The translations under genes and the position numbers were made by a program. DNA of 64,000 nucleotides. Source: Aphrocallistes beatrix. Its lineage: Eukaryota; Porifera; Hexactinellida; Sceptrulophora; Aphrocallistidae. Shown here piece by piece: positions 1 through 12,100 of the stretch. Position 1 is the first letter of the stretch, and each line of letters starts with the position of its first letter. The stretch lies in contig OY725488.1 in assembly GCA_963281255.1 (NCBI GenBank), forward strand, positions 744,001 to 808,000, in the 5' to 3' direction. The notes under the pieces were generated by a model. That model worked only from the letters and a program-made list of their open reading frames with translations, made no database searches and had not been told where the DNA came from.

Positions 1-1049
1 TAGCTGATGAACTCAGACAGAAAGTGGATGAATTCCAATCCATTCCACCCGGTGCTAGGAAGAAACTGCTGGAAGGTAGCGGCGAGGTAAGCAACGTCCA
101 GGTGCTGTTGAGTGAGCTAGTCAGCTGTCAGAGCCGGTGCATCCAGGTGGGAGCTGAAGCGGAAGAAGAGTTCCAGACAGAGCAGGAGGTATCGGATGTT
201 CTGCACGACAGATCGCAGGAGTCCGAACTGCACCTGCAAATACTGAAAGACGAAGTGAACGACCTGAAGAGGTTTCGAGAGCTGGGAGAGGGAGTCAGCG
301 ACCCTAATGAGGTCATAAGAGGAGAGCTCCAAGAGAGAGGCCGCCTGATCAGACAGATGGAGCAGTTGAAGCTTGAAGAGATGAATGCCGCTCATAGCTT
401 ACTGGGGAGGAAAGCTGAGTATGATAAACTGAACTCAAAGTTCCTTCATCTCCAAGAATTCTTTTCCCTCTTCTCCCCATCCCAGACCATATACTCGGAC
501 ACAGCATCAGATATGGAGATGATGCCACGCGATATCTACGAGCTGCCTCTCCCTCTTTTCATGATCTACATGCGTCTCTCTGTCTACGTCATCAACAAGA
601 AGGACCCAAATCTAGAATGCGTGGCAGAGGAGATTCAAGACTTGCCCGAGAACTCACACCCTGCTACTCTCCCGTACTCGTTCTCCATCGTTCTCAGCTA
701 CAAGCGCAAGTACCTGAAGTTCTATTTCCATCCTGACATACAGGTGGTCAGTGTGAGGCATAACATCGCTACGCAAGACGGGATTCTGCTCAAAATCTAC
801 CAGAATGACGATGGTGCAACTTCTCCCAATCCTTCTACTTTCTACTTGCTGAAAGCCGCGAGTTCCAGCCTCTCAATGGATGCTCTAGTGTCTGAAGGAC
901 ACACTGGTCGTATGTACAGGTGGGGTCAGGTGTTGGGGGGTCTCTCTTTCTATCCGGAGAGACAAGACGAGTTAGAGATTCAGGTTACGTCGTTCGATGT
1001 TATTCGAGAGTTAGACAGCATTCTGTCATCAGACACAAAGTCCCAATGA
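1..1049 (+). CDS. THOC5: THO complex subunit 5-like protein (5' end outside the window)
   Basis: This is the 3' part of an open frame that is already open at base 3 and ends with a stop at 1047-1049. The first residues read ADELRQKVDEF, so the true start lies upstream or in an earlier exon. The N-terminal half is Glu/Leu-rich and likely coiled coil. The C-terminal half has a run of features shared with THOC5: a DIYELPLPLF segment like the PPPLYVLF region, a beta-rich core, then NPSTFYL and WGQVLGGLSFYPE, matching the WVQKLGGLHF region. THOC5 belongs to the THO/TREX complex, which couples transcription to nuclear mRNA export. The gene stops at GGLSFYPE plus about 30 residues, so it is shorter than the roughly 680-residue vertebrate protein at its C-terminus. 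It lies 132 bp upstream of the XPD gene on the same strand. The assignment is by remembered motif similarity and could be confirmed by profile search. Confidence 0.75.
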   Translation, partial: ADELRQKVDEFQSIPPGARKKLLEGSGEVSNVQVLLSELVSCQSRCIQVGAEAEEEFQTEQEVSDVLHDRSQESELHLQILKDEVNDLKRFRELGEGVSDPNEVIRGELQERGRLIRQMEQLKLEEMNAAHSLLGRKAEYDKLNSKFLHLQEFFSLFSPSQTIYSDTASDMEMMPRDIYELPLPLFMIYMRLSVYVINKKDPNLECVAEEIQDLPENSHPATLPYSFSIVLSYKRKYLKFYFHPDIQVVSVRHNIATQDGILLKIYQNDDGATSPNPSTFYLLKAASSSLSMDALVSEGHTGRMYRWGQVLGGLSFYPERQDELEIQVTSFDVIRELDSILSSDTKSQ

Positions 1050-1181
1050 TTACATAAGTGTTAGTCTATTATTATTGAACTATTTTCTCTTATGATAAGT
1101 TTCCAGAATTCAGAATTGAGAGGAGAGGCTTGCATCAACTAAGTATCCACATGTGCTATTCCTATTTAGACCCTCACTGCC

Positions 1182-3624
1182 ATGATCTTGAGTATCGACG
1201 GGCTGGAAGTGGTGTTCCCCTTCGAAAGCATCTACCCCGAGCAGTACGAGTACATGCTCGAGTTGAAGAGGGTGCTGGACGCCAGGGGGCACGCAGTGCT
1301 GGAGATGCCGTGTGGCACAGGTAAGACGATTTCGCTCCTCTCTGTGATACTCTCCTACGCACTCAAACACCCTCACGCGGTCTCCCGCCTCATCTACTGC
1401 TCCAGGACAGTCCCGGAGATAGAGAAGGTGTTGGAGGAACTGAGTCTCCTGTTCACAGCGCATAAGAAGGAGATGGGGTCACACCCTCGTGTCTTGGCGA
1501 TCGGACTCAGTGCTCGCAAGAACCTGTGTATCCATCCGGAAGTATGTAAGGAATCGGATGGCAGAATTGTTGATGGGAAATGTCAACAGATGACGTCATC
1601 ATTAGTGAGAGAGCAGCGAAGAATTGATCCAACATTGTCGCAATGTGATTTTTTCGAACGCTTCGAGTCGTTTGGAAAAGACAGTCCAATCCCAGACGGT
1701 GTGTACACGCTGGAAGGGTTGAAAACATACGGAAAGGCGAAAGGATTGTGTCCTTACTTCCTTGCTAGAAACGCGCTTCTGAATGCTAAAATTATCGTCT
1801 ATAGCTACTACTATCTATTGGATCCTAAAATTGCAGAGATTGTCTCAAAAGAGTTTCCCAGGAATTCGGTTATAGTGTTCGATGAAGCACACAACATCGA
1901 TAACGTATGTGTGGAGTCGATGAGTGTTAAGCTGACTCGGACTACACTAGCGGGTGCGCTCAAGAATCTGCAAACACTCTCTAGCGAGATTGAGAGGATC
2001 AAGCAGGAGGATGCCAATAAGCTCAGACAGGAATACCTCCGGTTAGTTGTACACACTAACGGACGTCTTATTTGACTCAAAACTTGATTTGAATAATATT
2101 ATAAGTGTGTTAGTTCTGGATATTGTTATTCGCAGGTTGGTGCAAGGCCTGAGAGAGGCGCGCATCGCCAAGCAGGCAGATCAGTACATCGGCAGCCCGG
2201 TGCTTCCGGATACGGTCCTAGAGGAGGCAGTGCCTGGCAACATCCGGAAGGCGGAGCACTTTCTGAACTTCATGAAGAGGTTCGTCGAGTATCTCAAGTC
2301 TCGCCTGAGGAGCACTCGTGTCATCTCTGAGACGCCGCCTCTCTTCCTGACTCACGTCTCCAAGACAGTCTGTATCGAGAGAAAACCGCTCAAATACTGC
2401 TATGAACGACTGAAATCCCTGCTCTCTGCAACCGAAATATATAACATAACCGATTTTTCACACCTCATTTTGGTGGCCAACTTCGCTACACTCGTTTCTA
2501 CTTATGAAAAGGGCTTCATGATGCTAATTGAGCCGTACACCGATCTCAACCCGACCGCACTCAATCCGGTCATGCATCTCAGCTGCCTCGATGCATCAGT
2601 AGCCTCTAAATCAATTTTCCAGAGATTTCAAAGTGTCATCCTGACCTCTGGCACCCTCTCTCCCCTTGACATGTACCCTAAGCTACTCGCCTTCAATCCA
2701 GTCCTCACCATCTCGTTAAGTATGTCGCTGTCTAGGCCATGTGCATGTCCTCTTGTCATTTCGAGAGGGAACGATCAAATGGCCATAACAACCAAGTTCG
2801 GAGATCGAGAAGACGCGAATGTCGTCAGGAACTACGGTAACCTCCTCTCAGAGCTCTCCCACATCGTCCCTGACGGGATGGTTTGCTTCTTCACTAGCTA
2901 CACCTACATGGAGTCAGTGGTGGCTGCTTGGTGCGAGCAAGGAATTCTCAGCAAAATTCAGAAGAACAAATTAATATTCATTGAGACTCAGAATTCGAAT
3001 GAGACCCGGTTGGCTCTCACTAATTACTGGTGTGCATGTGAAAAGGGAAGAGGAGCTGTCTTGTTGAGTGTCGCTCGTGGAAAGGTGTCAGAAGGCGTGG
3101 ATTTCACAGGACACTACGGGCGGTGCATCGTGATGCTAGGTCTGCCTTATGTGTATACTCAGAGCAGATTGTTGAAGTTGAGACTCGACTATTTGAATGA
3201 AAATCTGCAGATTCGAGAGAATGACTTCTTGACGTTTGATGCAATGAGACATGCAGCTCAGTGCGTGGGGCGGGCAATCAGAGGAAAGAGTGATTACGGA
3301 GTGATGATATTCGCAGACAGAAGATTCGGAAGACTGGACAAACGGAAGAAGTTACCGAAATGGCTTCAGGAATGTCTCCCAGATTCGAATTGCAATCTTT
3401 CAACTGAAGAGGCAATACAAATTGCGAAGCATTTCTTCAAACAAATGGGACAGCCCTTTCGCAAGGAGGATCAATTGGGCGTGTCTCTCCTCACGAAGGA
3501 GCAGGTGATGGAGAGAGAGTCGAAAAGAATCGAAGAGGAACCTGACTACGCGATGGAACAAGAGGTCGAGATTCAATTTGCTGAGGGATCAGAATTCCCG
3601 GAGGAATTGATGGATACACTCTAG
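1182..3624 (+). CDS. ERCC2: TFIIH helicase subunit XPD (two exons)
   Basis: This is a complete XPD/ERCC2 5'-3' DNA helicase, the TFIIH subunit that opens DNA in nucleotide excision repair and bridges core TFIIH to the CAK kinase. Exon 1 is 1182-2041 and exon 2 is 2136-3624, around a 94-bp intron with GT..AG ends and a split Arg codon. The spliced product is about 782 residues, close to the 760 of the human protein. The start [14 protein letters not shown] matches the family start. Motif I is MPCGTGKT (about 42-49) and the Walker B box is DEAH (about 234-237). The four iron-sulphur cysteines fall at 116, 134, 155 and 190, the same numbers as in human XPD. The C-terminal helicase half has [18 protein letters not shown] and [10 protein letters not shown]. 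No damage is visible. Its 3' end faces the eEF2-like gene about 170 bp away. Confidence 0.97.
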
Positions 3625-3794
3625 TTTTTTGTTATTTTAAAAGCATTAATATGATGTTATTATTTTGTAACAGTTAATTCCTAATTCCCTACGCAAGGAG
3701 AGTAAAATATATCCAACACATTACTGCACTCTACATATATTTATCTAGAAATCGTCTACAGACATTACAAATTGAAACTAGAGATAAACCATTT

Positions 3795-6299
3795 TTAGAA
3801 TTCCTTGAACCTATCTAAGGGCGGGATACTCTCTGGAAGTCCCTTGCGTCTCCGTATCGCTGCCACAATCAGCGCAGCGCAATTATTTTTACTAAGAACA
3901 TCCAAGGGATCACCTGGTACAAGTTCCCAGTGATCGAATGCAGAATGGTGGTGCGCTCTCCCTCCAGTGCTACTCCTCAGATCAGCCGTGAACCCAAAGG
4001 ATGTTCTTACTGGAATGCACGACTTAATTAGACAAGAAGAAGCTTCAGCCATCTGCCGGTCTTCAGCGATAATATAACCTTTCCTTTTATCCAGAATTTG
4101 GTAGACTTTAAAGATATCTTCTTGTGGGCATTTAATATGGCATAGGTAGACGGGTTCGAGGATGCGTGGATTAGCAGTTAGGATGGATGCATAGAACACT
4201 CGCCTCGCTGTTGGTATTATTTGTCCACCACCTCTGTGTATAGCATCGTAATTGAGAACTACGTCTTGTAGATCGAAACGAATTCCTCTACACTTCTCAC
4301 TACACAATACTCCCTCTTTCGTTGCCCACTGGAATCCAGCCACCACACTATCTCTGATCTCATTAACGTACTGGACTCCCTTGGTGCAGTCGACGAGGAG
4401 ATTGGGGCCATTATTTTCAGGTCCAAATGCCCATATTTTCTTTGCATCCGTTTTGCTCCATGCGTACTTTTCATATAGTTGGTTAACTAGAGATTTGTCA
4501 CTTGTATTTTTTATAATATTTTTGTCAATATCCAGTGCGATGCCATCATTTAGAGGCAGAGCTTGGCAAAAGAGACGATTGCTTTTGTTAGGAGACTTTG
4601 CGAGACAAATTTCACTACTCATTTCAGAAACAGTTTCACGATAAGAGACAATATGTTCTGATACTCTTAACGGAATTGTGTTTACAGTCTCTTCCGTGAG
4701 TATCTTCAAGCTCCTTTCCAAATGCAATTCTCCAGTACCCGCTATGCTGTGCTCTCCAGAATCCTCAATGATGCAATCGGTGAATGGATCCGTTTTCACC
4801 AAGCGTGTGAGCCCTTCAACCAGTTTGGGGAGATCTTTTGGAAACTTCGGCTCCACCATAACCCACACAACATGATTAACACTGTATCTGAACGTACGGA
4901 TTGGGTGTGCCTTCTGGAAAGTGGTAACCGTGCATGTCCTCCAAATAGACTGATCCACATCTGAAATACTGAGTAGATTCCCGCACGGAACATCTCCAAT
5001 CTTATCCATACCACTGCCAAAATTCATTTCAGTTACGTGTATAATTCTACTGTGCGCATCCTCTTTATGGCCCGCATTGTTAAAAGGACCTACGATACGA
5101 ACTTGTTGTCCTGTGAATATTGTTCCTGAGAAAATGCGCCCAAATCCATTCATTCCCTTTTTGACAGAAAGAACCATTTTGGATACGTAAATCATCACAG
5201 GTGCCTTAGCGTCACAGTGTTTGATGCCAACAGCAGCGTCATCGTCATACGGACCTTCATACAACATGTTCATGCGATAGCTCTGAGCTGTGACTGGGGA
5301 TGGAAGATGAATTGCTATCATTTGGAGCATCGTATCCTCTAATGGAAGCCAGCGAAGCATACAGACTTTTACCAAGTCTTTTCCGTCCAACTTTTGCTCT
5401 TCCGAGTCAAGTTTGATGTTTAGTATCCGTAGGAACCTCAAAAGATCTACTTTGTTAAACGACAAAATTGAGTTAACAAGCTTAAGAATAGGGTATAAAA
5501 TGAAAAGTGAAAATCCCCTCTCATAACCATCACGCGATTCTTTCCGCCACCTGTGTTCAGATGCGCTATAGAAATTATCTCCCCAAAACCTTTTCATCAG
5601 TACCCTAGCTTCAACATGGAACATCTCTGCATAAACTTTAGCAAAATGTTTCAGGGAGAATCCCCACTCCTGTAGGCTTGATCCGAAACCGACATTGCCA
5701 AGTGATGGATTCATTGTTAACTCTCCCAATGGTGAATCTTTTCTACATGCATGAATTAGGACGTTAATTGACTTCATGATCCCTGATAATTTTTGGTAGA
5801 CCTTTTCTTGATCTAGTTGTAACTCAAACAATAGACGATCTATTCTGTCAATGAAGACAATTGGCTTGACGCTCTCTAACACAGCCTCACTTAACATTAT
5901 TTCCCTTTCGAAACAGAGACCATTGACACAATCAATCACCACCACAACACCGTCTGTTATGCGTAGAGTGGATATCGCATCATATGAATCCGGTTTCTGG
6001 GAATCGATTAGGTTATAGAGGAAACTTTTCCCCGATGTCTTTTGCTGGACTTGCTCAATATCAGAATGATTAATTTCATAATATAATAGTGAATTTGTCG
6101 AGTCTTGTTCTGTTTTGTTCATCAATTCCGTACATGGCTCCCCTTTATTATTATTGATGATGGTGATGCTCGCTCTCGAGTTGAGTGATTTGTATATTGT
6201 AGACGCTTCATCGTCGATATTAGCAATGATAGATATGTTACGAATGTTATTTTGCTTGTTCATGAGAGCTCGAACTTGTTCAATAGTGAAATAAACCAT
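3795..6299 (-). CDS. eEF2 paralogue with a degenerate GTPase domain
   Basis: A single-exon 834-residue protein collinear with elongation factor 2 (about 858 residues) from start (MVYFTIEQVRALM) to end (GLPESIPPLDRF). Domains II-V are well kept: LLQMIAIHLPSPVTAQ-like, SGEHSIAGTGELHLE and FGPENNGPN, and the tip of domain IV still reads DAIHRGGGQIIPTARR, so the His that becomes diphthamide in eEF2 is present (about residue 688). The G domain has lost its GTP-binding signature. The P-loop AHVDHGKST is ANIDDEAST (26-34). The DSPGH box is DSQKP (99-103), losing the catalytic His. NKMD is DRID (151-154). The switch I segment with the regulatory Thr is unrecognisable. EFL1 and the Snu114 spliceosomal GTPase are less good matches because alignment to eEF2 itself is end to end. 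A working GTPase is unlikely. Full-length conservation argues for a protein under selection, perhaps a ribosome-binding regulator (inference). Confidence 0.93.
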   Translation of the reverse strand: MVYFTIEQVRALMNKQNNIRNISIIANIDDEASTIYKSLNSRASITIINNNKGEPCTELMNKTEQDSTNSLLYYEINHSDIEQVQQKTSGKSFLYNLIDSQKPDSYDAISTLRITDGVVVVIDCVNGLCFEREIMLSEAVLESVKPIVFIDRIDRLLFELQLDQEKVYQKLSGIMKSINVLIHACRKDSPLGELTMNPSLGNVGFGSSLQEWGFSLKHFAKVYAEMFHVEARVLMKRFWGDNFYSASEHRWRKESRDGYERGFSLFILYPILKLVNSILSFNKVDLLRFLRILNIKLDSEEQKLDGKDLVKVCMLRWLPLEDTMLQMIAIHLPSPVTAQSYRMNMLYEGPYDDDAAVGIKHCDAKAPVMIYVSKMVLSVKKGMNGFGRIFSGTIFTGQQVRIVGPFNNAGHKEDAHSRIIHVTEMNFGSGMDKIGDVPCGNLLSISDVDQSIWRTCTVTTFQKAHPIRTFRYSVNHVVWVMVEPKFPKDLPKLVEGLTRLVKTDPFTDCIIEDSGEHSIAGTGELHLERSLKILTEETVNTIPLRVSEHIVSYRETVSEMSSEICLAKSPNKSNRLFCQALPLNDGIALDIDKNIIKNTSDKSLVNQLYEKYAWSKTDAKKIWAFGPENNGPNLLVDCTKGVQYVNEIRDSVVAGFQWATKEGVLCSEKCRGIRFDLQDVVLNYDAIHRGGGQIIPTARRVFYASILTANPRILEPVYLCHIKCPQEDIFKVYQILDKRKGYIIAEDRQMAEASSCLIKSCIPVRTSFGFTADLRSSTGGRAHHHSAFDHWELVPGDPLDVLSKNNCAALIVAAIRRRKGLPESIPPLDRFKEF

Positions 6300-7417
6300 A
6301 TCTAGTAAAATAATATACTGTTAAATTCAGCACAAGTCAATTTTTCGAATTCCTGTCACAGAACACTAAAATAACAAACTAATATTTGACGTTCCATTGT
6401 ATTCATTCATTCTAACAATTGTCGAAATACATTATTACCTAAGTTGACTAATTCATTAAAAAATGGCAAGGAATTATGATTATTCGAATAATTCATAATT
6501 CAGGAATTATCAAGATTCGAAAATGCATTCATATAATGTACGATATTTTCTTGTAAAAACTCTCAATTTTGAATAATTCTTCTCATTCATTAATTCGTGA
6601 ATTAGTAAACTTAGATTATTATATTAATATTGTGTATACTCTTACGATAGACATGGAGTGGATATTTTGCCCCTTTAGCGGTGTCCTCGTCAAGATCATA
6701 CTAAAGTACTGGCTAGAGTGACAATTTTCTCTTATTATTTGCTCTTATGAAACATGCATACGTATATTGATGTTTGTTAAACCATTACTGCGATCAACTC
6801 TTTTTCTGTCGATGAATTGAGAATTTCGGAAATTTCTCAATCCTTGCTTTAAATTTCTAGAAAGTAACTGCTTAAGTGAACAAAGAAGCTCGTCAGACAT
6901 GAATACTATACGTACCTCTCTTAGCAACCACTAGGTTTTGTTCTACGTTCAAATTTTGGAATAAACGTTTTGTACAAACTTAATAATAATCTTGATAATA
7001 ATCAAATAATCTTACATTACAAATTTCATTGTCAACAAACCCTTTGTATACTGTATGTTGTGTACATATGTAGCTATCTTTTGCTTGTTAATCAAATTAA
7101 AGTTATTTTACAAATATTTTATGAGGTCAAATTACAAATTCAAAATGTTTGTAGATAAAATTCTAACAGTGTAGTATGTGTGGTGGATTTTCAGATGTTT
7201 GCGTGGACAGTACTGTGCGACTCAGACAGTGATTCGTAAAACTATGTTCTTATTGTAAGCAGTGATGGGTCAGATATGGCATATTCATTACTTATAAGAT
7301 GTGTGATTAGAATTGGGAAACTCAATCCTTTTGTCAAGGTATGTTAAAGTTAATTGGACAACTTTCAGTCTTGATCGGTTAGGCAGATCGTTGCATGATC
7401 CTTCTCCATTTTCACGG

Positions 7418-7462
7418 ATATATATATATATATACGTATATATATATATATATATATAACTA
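7418..7462. repeat. TA microsatellite
   Basis: An alternating TA tract of about 45 bp interrupted once by CG. It is simple sequence without other visible features. Confidence 0.9.
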
Positions 7463-8389
7463 TAATGTTCTGTCTGATGTTCTTTCTATTCCACTACTAA
7501 CTTGACTGTAACTATATTGATAAGTAAATAGTGTCTCTTTTAATACTGTTTATGACAGGTAAGGTTTGATTGGTGATTGGCATTTAGTCAAACATATATA
7601 TTAAAGCTCAATTTTTTTAGTGCAGCTCCTAGTATAGGAGATGCCTTATATCATGATCGGCGTGCGACGTCCGTACGTCAGTCTGCTCGCCTCTGGAAAT
7701 TTAATTGGACCAAATTGCACCAAATTTGGACCATATAATTCTTATATGGTGGAGATTTGAACCTGGGTCCAAATTCCAAAAAAAAATTCACACCCCTTAT
7801 CAAAAGATGCCAATCAGAATCTAGGATTTAACATTACAGTTGGCTTTGATTTTATTGATTAATAGGGATTATACCTAACTCAATGAACATATACAATTTG
7901 GAATCACTCTCTAGCCTATATTAATAATTATTCATATTTTAACACCGTGACTCAAAATGTGACAAATTTGTCGACCAATGAAATTTCAGGGTTTTTATTT
8001 AACAGTACAATTTAATATAACTGGTCAATATGGAATAGACCTGACTCAATACACATAAACAAGTTAGAATCACTCTCTAAACTTGAAATTTGGTTGACTG
8101 AAAGGAAAAAGAATCGTTTGAAGCTAGTCTCTAACTTATTTTTGTAATTTGTTTACTTTATGTATGTATTGTAATCAAAAGTAAACAAATAATTTATCAT
8201 ATCGATAATTATAGAATAATTATATAATTATTATATAATTTTTAAGGGTGTAGATTCCTAATAAAAATACTTTCGATCTTATATTGATAATTCTTTTGAT
8301 ATTTTTATACAATATTAAATGAACAAATTTGAAATGAATTAGTCGAAGTATCAATTATTATCACCCGTAGGGGCTTCTGAATTTTTTGA

Positions 8390-8960
8390 ACATTTCCAAC
8401 GCCCGCAAGGGACTCGCGCTACGCAAGTGCACGAAGCGCGAATGTTTTATACAAATTTAATTTGCGTACTTGCGCAGCGAACACTGTCCGCGAACCCAGA
8501 GTCGCCCAATGGGCGCCTAATATTAATTATTTTCACTAATCCGGATACAAAGTTAAATTCAAAATGAATGAAAGTGACAATGAATGCAACCCCATAATGA
8601 GTAAGCATTTCGATCAATGGAATAATAAAATAGAGAATGTTATTATGTATTTGTGTGTCCATTTTAGTGGTTGTAGAATATATGTATCCCAGGATATCAG
8701 CTTTGTAATTATAATGATTATAGATGCGCCATGATGATGTAATAAAACTGATCATTAGGTTGATGGTGGTAATATCATATTGGGAATGTTATTATACACC
8801 TCTAATTCAAAATTCAACCTTCTATCTCTTATAATGGAAGGGTAGTTATGAAAAAATTGAAATTTCTGATAAAAATGGTGACAATGATGTCATAATTCCA
8901 TGATGAGTTGACAGTTTTGTCTTGGACTTGAACTTGCTCGAACCAGTGAATAATGCGGAA
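8390..8960. repeat. Dispersed repeat family copy 1 (CGCTTCGC/TGACGTCA family)
   Basis: Begins with a GC-rich palindromic head (CGCCCGCAAGGG, GCGAAGC words, GTCCGCG and GGGCGCCTAA) and ends with a tail including GACAATGATGTCATAATTCC and ATGATGAGT. The same head and tail recur at about 32738-33010 and 36160-36540 with many substitutions, so this is an old non-autonomous interspersed element. No coding capacity is seen. Confidence 0.65.
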
Positions 8961-9120
8961 ATCAGCTTTCTGCGACTGGCAGTTTCTTCAATCAATTCGT
9001 TACAGAGCAATGTGTAGTATAAATGCACACACAGATATACAAATAAACAAGTACACATATTGAGTTTTAATAGTTGAGATTAATTTTTTTAATTTCTTTA
9101 GGGAGATTTCAATTTCAAGT

Positions 9121-12100
9121 ATGATGCATCTGATTTTCAAAACAATAATTGTTTTGGGATATCTTTTGGTAAGTATTATACTTATTATTACATAAATTCT
9201 AAGTCGTAAAATAATTTCATATCCTGTTTTAAATAGGGGACAACAAAAGGTACAGGAAATATTTACGTCGATTACGAATATTTTAACACGAGAGGAAGAG
9301 ATAGTGCAGGGGATTATTGTGACCTATACATCTTTTTTTACAACCCATGTGATCCTGTTTTTGATATTTGCCTGAGGTTTGGGCATACTACTGAAGCTTT
9401 TACTTGCAGCTCTTCAAGAATCGAGTATCCTAAAATCCATTCTGGGGAGTATGTGGATACTGATAAACCATACTTTGGTTCAAGTATTGGAGGGACAACC
9501 AACCCAGTTCGTTATCCAACTCCTGACTGGTTTAATGTGAGCAAATTAATTTAATTTAATTTAATATTTTCAAATTTCTTTTTAAAGTAGTATATAATGT
9601 GTCTCAATCCACATTTCATTTAAAGGGACTACACATTTTTTCACATTTTTTCTTCGTTTATTAAAAAATGATTACTACCTGTTTTAGGGATTGTTTGAAA
9701 TATCAATATTTGCCAAAGATGAGGATGGGATTTACTCTGGAGATGACGATATTGATCATGTTTTATTTCGCATAACCGCTTCAATTCGAACTTCATATAG
9801 TCCTGTGTACACCGCCTCTGGGACCCGTGGTTCCTACCCTGCCACTGCTGCAGTTCGGTACAAGTTCTATTGTGACGCCCACTACTACGGGAGCACGTGT
9901 GGAGTCTACTGTCTAGCTCGTGACGATACAAGTGGACACTACTATTGTAATCATCTGACAGGTGCTATCATCTGTTACACCGGATATACTGGACCAAATT
10001 GTGATGTTGGTAAGTCATTATACATCTTTCTAATCCAGCATTACTTAATGCAGTACAAGGGGTGTGTTGAATTTTACCGACTCTCTTCTAGGAACCTGTG
10101 GGACAGGATACGAATGGAACGTTGCACTTCATACGTGTGTAGATGTAAATGAATGTACCAGAGGAACAAGTCATTGCGAACAAACCTGTATCAACAACGG
10201 TGGCTCCTACACTTGCAGTTGTAGTAGCGGCTACCAGCTCTACAATAGTTTCCATTGTAGTGATATAAACGAATGTAGCGCCAATCCATGTGCTGGAACA
10301 TGTACCAATACAGTTGGAAGCTACCAGTGCGCCTGTGGGAATGGATACAGAGTTGATACAACTGATATGAGAATGTGCAATGACATCGATGAGTGCCAGG
10401 AAAGTTTGGATAACTGTGATCATAACTGTGTGAATATCCCTGGTTCATACTACTGCGGCTGCAGATCAGGATATGTGTCAGGCAGTGGCGGTGGATGTGA
10501 TGATATAGATGAGTGCGCTCTGGACACAGATCAATGCGATCAACTTTGTGCGAATACGGTGGGAAGCTACACATGCGATTGCACGAGTAATTATTACCTA
10601 TCCAGTACATATACATGTTCAAGTGTGAACTTCAGTGTTGTTGTAACAGGGACTGTACTGTCCAGTACTTCTATACGACTCGCTTGGACCACCGACTACT
10701 TTCCCTCGTCAAACCCTGTATCCCTCTCCTACCAGGTGTGGTTACGTGACATTACATTCTCAACTGCCACTTCATACACGAACCACGCACAAATAGCAAA
10801 CAATCTACAAGTAGATGCGACCAACTTACTTCCTTACAGGAGATACCAACTCTATATCAGCGCTGTTGGTGGTGTAGCTACCAATGATTCAAATATTGTA
10901 ACACTAAGGACTAATGAAGACAGTCCAAGCACTGGTCCCAGTCACGTGGATGCTGTCGCATTGAACGCAACACACATTCGTGTGTCCTGGTCTGCTCCGA
11001 GCAGAGAAACTCAGAGCGGGATACTCACCACTTACACTCTTCAATACGCCACCTCACAACAGAGACAGATGAATGGAATTGGCAACGAGGTAACCGTCTC
11101 TGCATCCATCACTTCCTATACATTGACAGGATTATCCGCCTACACAGAGTACTGGTTAAGTGTCGCAGCTTCTACTTCGGTGGGAAGAGGACCCTACACC
11201 AACAGGTCCAGTGCTGTTCGCACCTATGAAAGTATACCAACAGCTGCTCCAGTTATGGCCGTCGCTAGCAAAACATCCACTTCCATCACACTCACACTCC
11301 AGCCACCCACCAACACGGCTCTTATCAACGGTGTCATCATATACTACAGCGTATCATTCACTGGGATCAATGTTGACACTAGCACAACAAATTTGAGAGT
11401 GACACCGTCTAGTGGAAATTACCTGTCACCTGTCACTAGCGTACTGAGTCCACTACAAGAAGGTGTTTCTTACAATATTGAGGCTAGCATGTACACGAGT
11501 GTGGGAGGAGGGCCTTCTTCTAACATCCTCACCGTCACAACACAGGAATCAGTTCCTGCTGGTACTCTTCAGAATATCCAATTCACTAGCGTGCAGACTA
11601 CGAGCTTGACTCTTAGCTGGGATCCTCCTCTACTTATGGATCAAAACGGTGTCATATCGGGATATAGACTGTCGTATAGAGGAGTAAGTGTTGATACGGT
11701 GTGGAGGAATTTCACATTAAATACGAACGAAGTCGCGTTGAATAACTTAGCAGAAGGCTGTCAGTACTTGATCTACATCTGTGCATTCACGAGTGCAGGA
11801 GATGGACCTTGTACACGTCTGGTGCATTCGACTCTAGATATTATTCCGTCAGGTGCTCCTGCTATGTTAGCCATTGAGAATGTTGCATCCACATCGATTT
11901 CCTTCTCATGGTCCCCCCCTCCCCCAGCTCAACAGAATGGAGTCATCACAGGTTATAATATATTATCGATTGGACAGGTGCATGATACGGAGAGGTTTGA
12001 GGTGAATGTTAGTGCTACTACTTATCTGTATCAATTGAATGGGTTAGAAGAATATGAGGGTTATTCCATTTTCGTTCGTGCCCGTAATTCCATTGGGTAT

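Larger units (their letters stand above)
6300..9120. other. Gene-free AT-rich interval with dispersed repeats
   Basis: No convincing gene is visible. It holds the 5' flank of the eEF2-like gene, a TA microsatellite (7418-7462), a short GC-richer island at 7620-7700 with palindromic words such as CGTACGTC, and a dispersed-repeat copy at about 8390-8960. A TTTAG before 9100 may be a 5' UTR splice acceptor for the gene starting at 9121. The short open frames here look random. Confidence 0.6.

Noticed and set aside
4252-4644. A 130-codon plus-strand open frame
   Set aside because: Antisense shadow of the conserved eEF2-like gene; it has no independent features.
3795-6299. EFL1 or the spliceosomal Snu114 as the identity of the eEF2-like gene
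   Set aside because: Those families have long insertions or N-terminal extensions. This protein matches eEF2 in length and from end to end.
7690-7775. tRNA-like 3' arm on the minus strand (GGTTCAAATCTCCACCA)
   Set aside because: No acceptor stem, D-arm or anticodon arm could be folded around it. At most it is a SINE tail or chance match.
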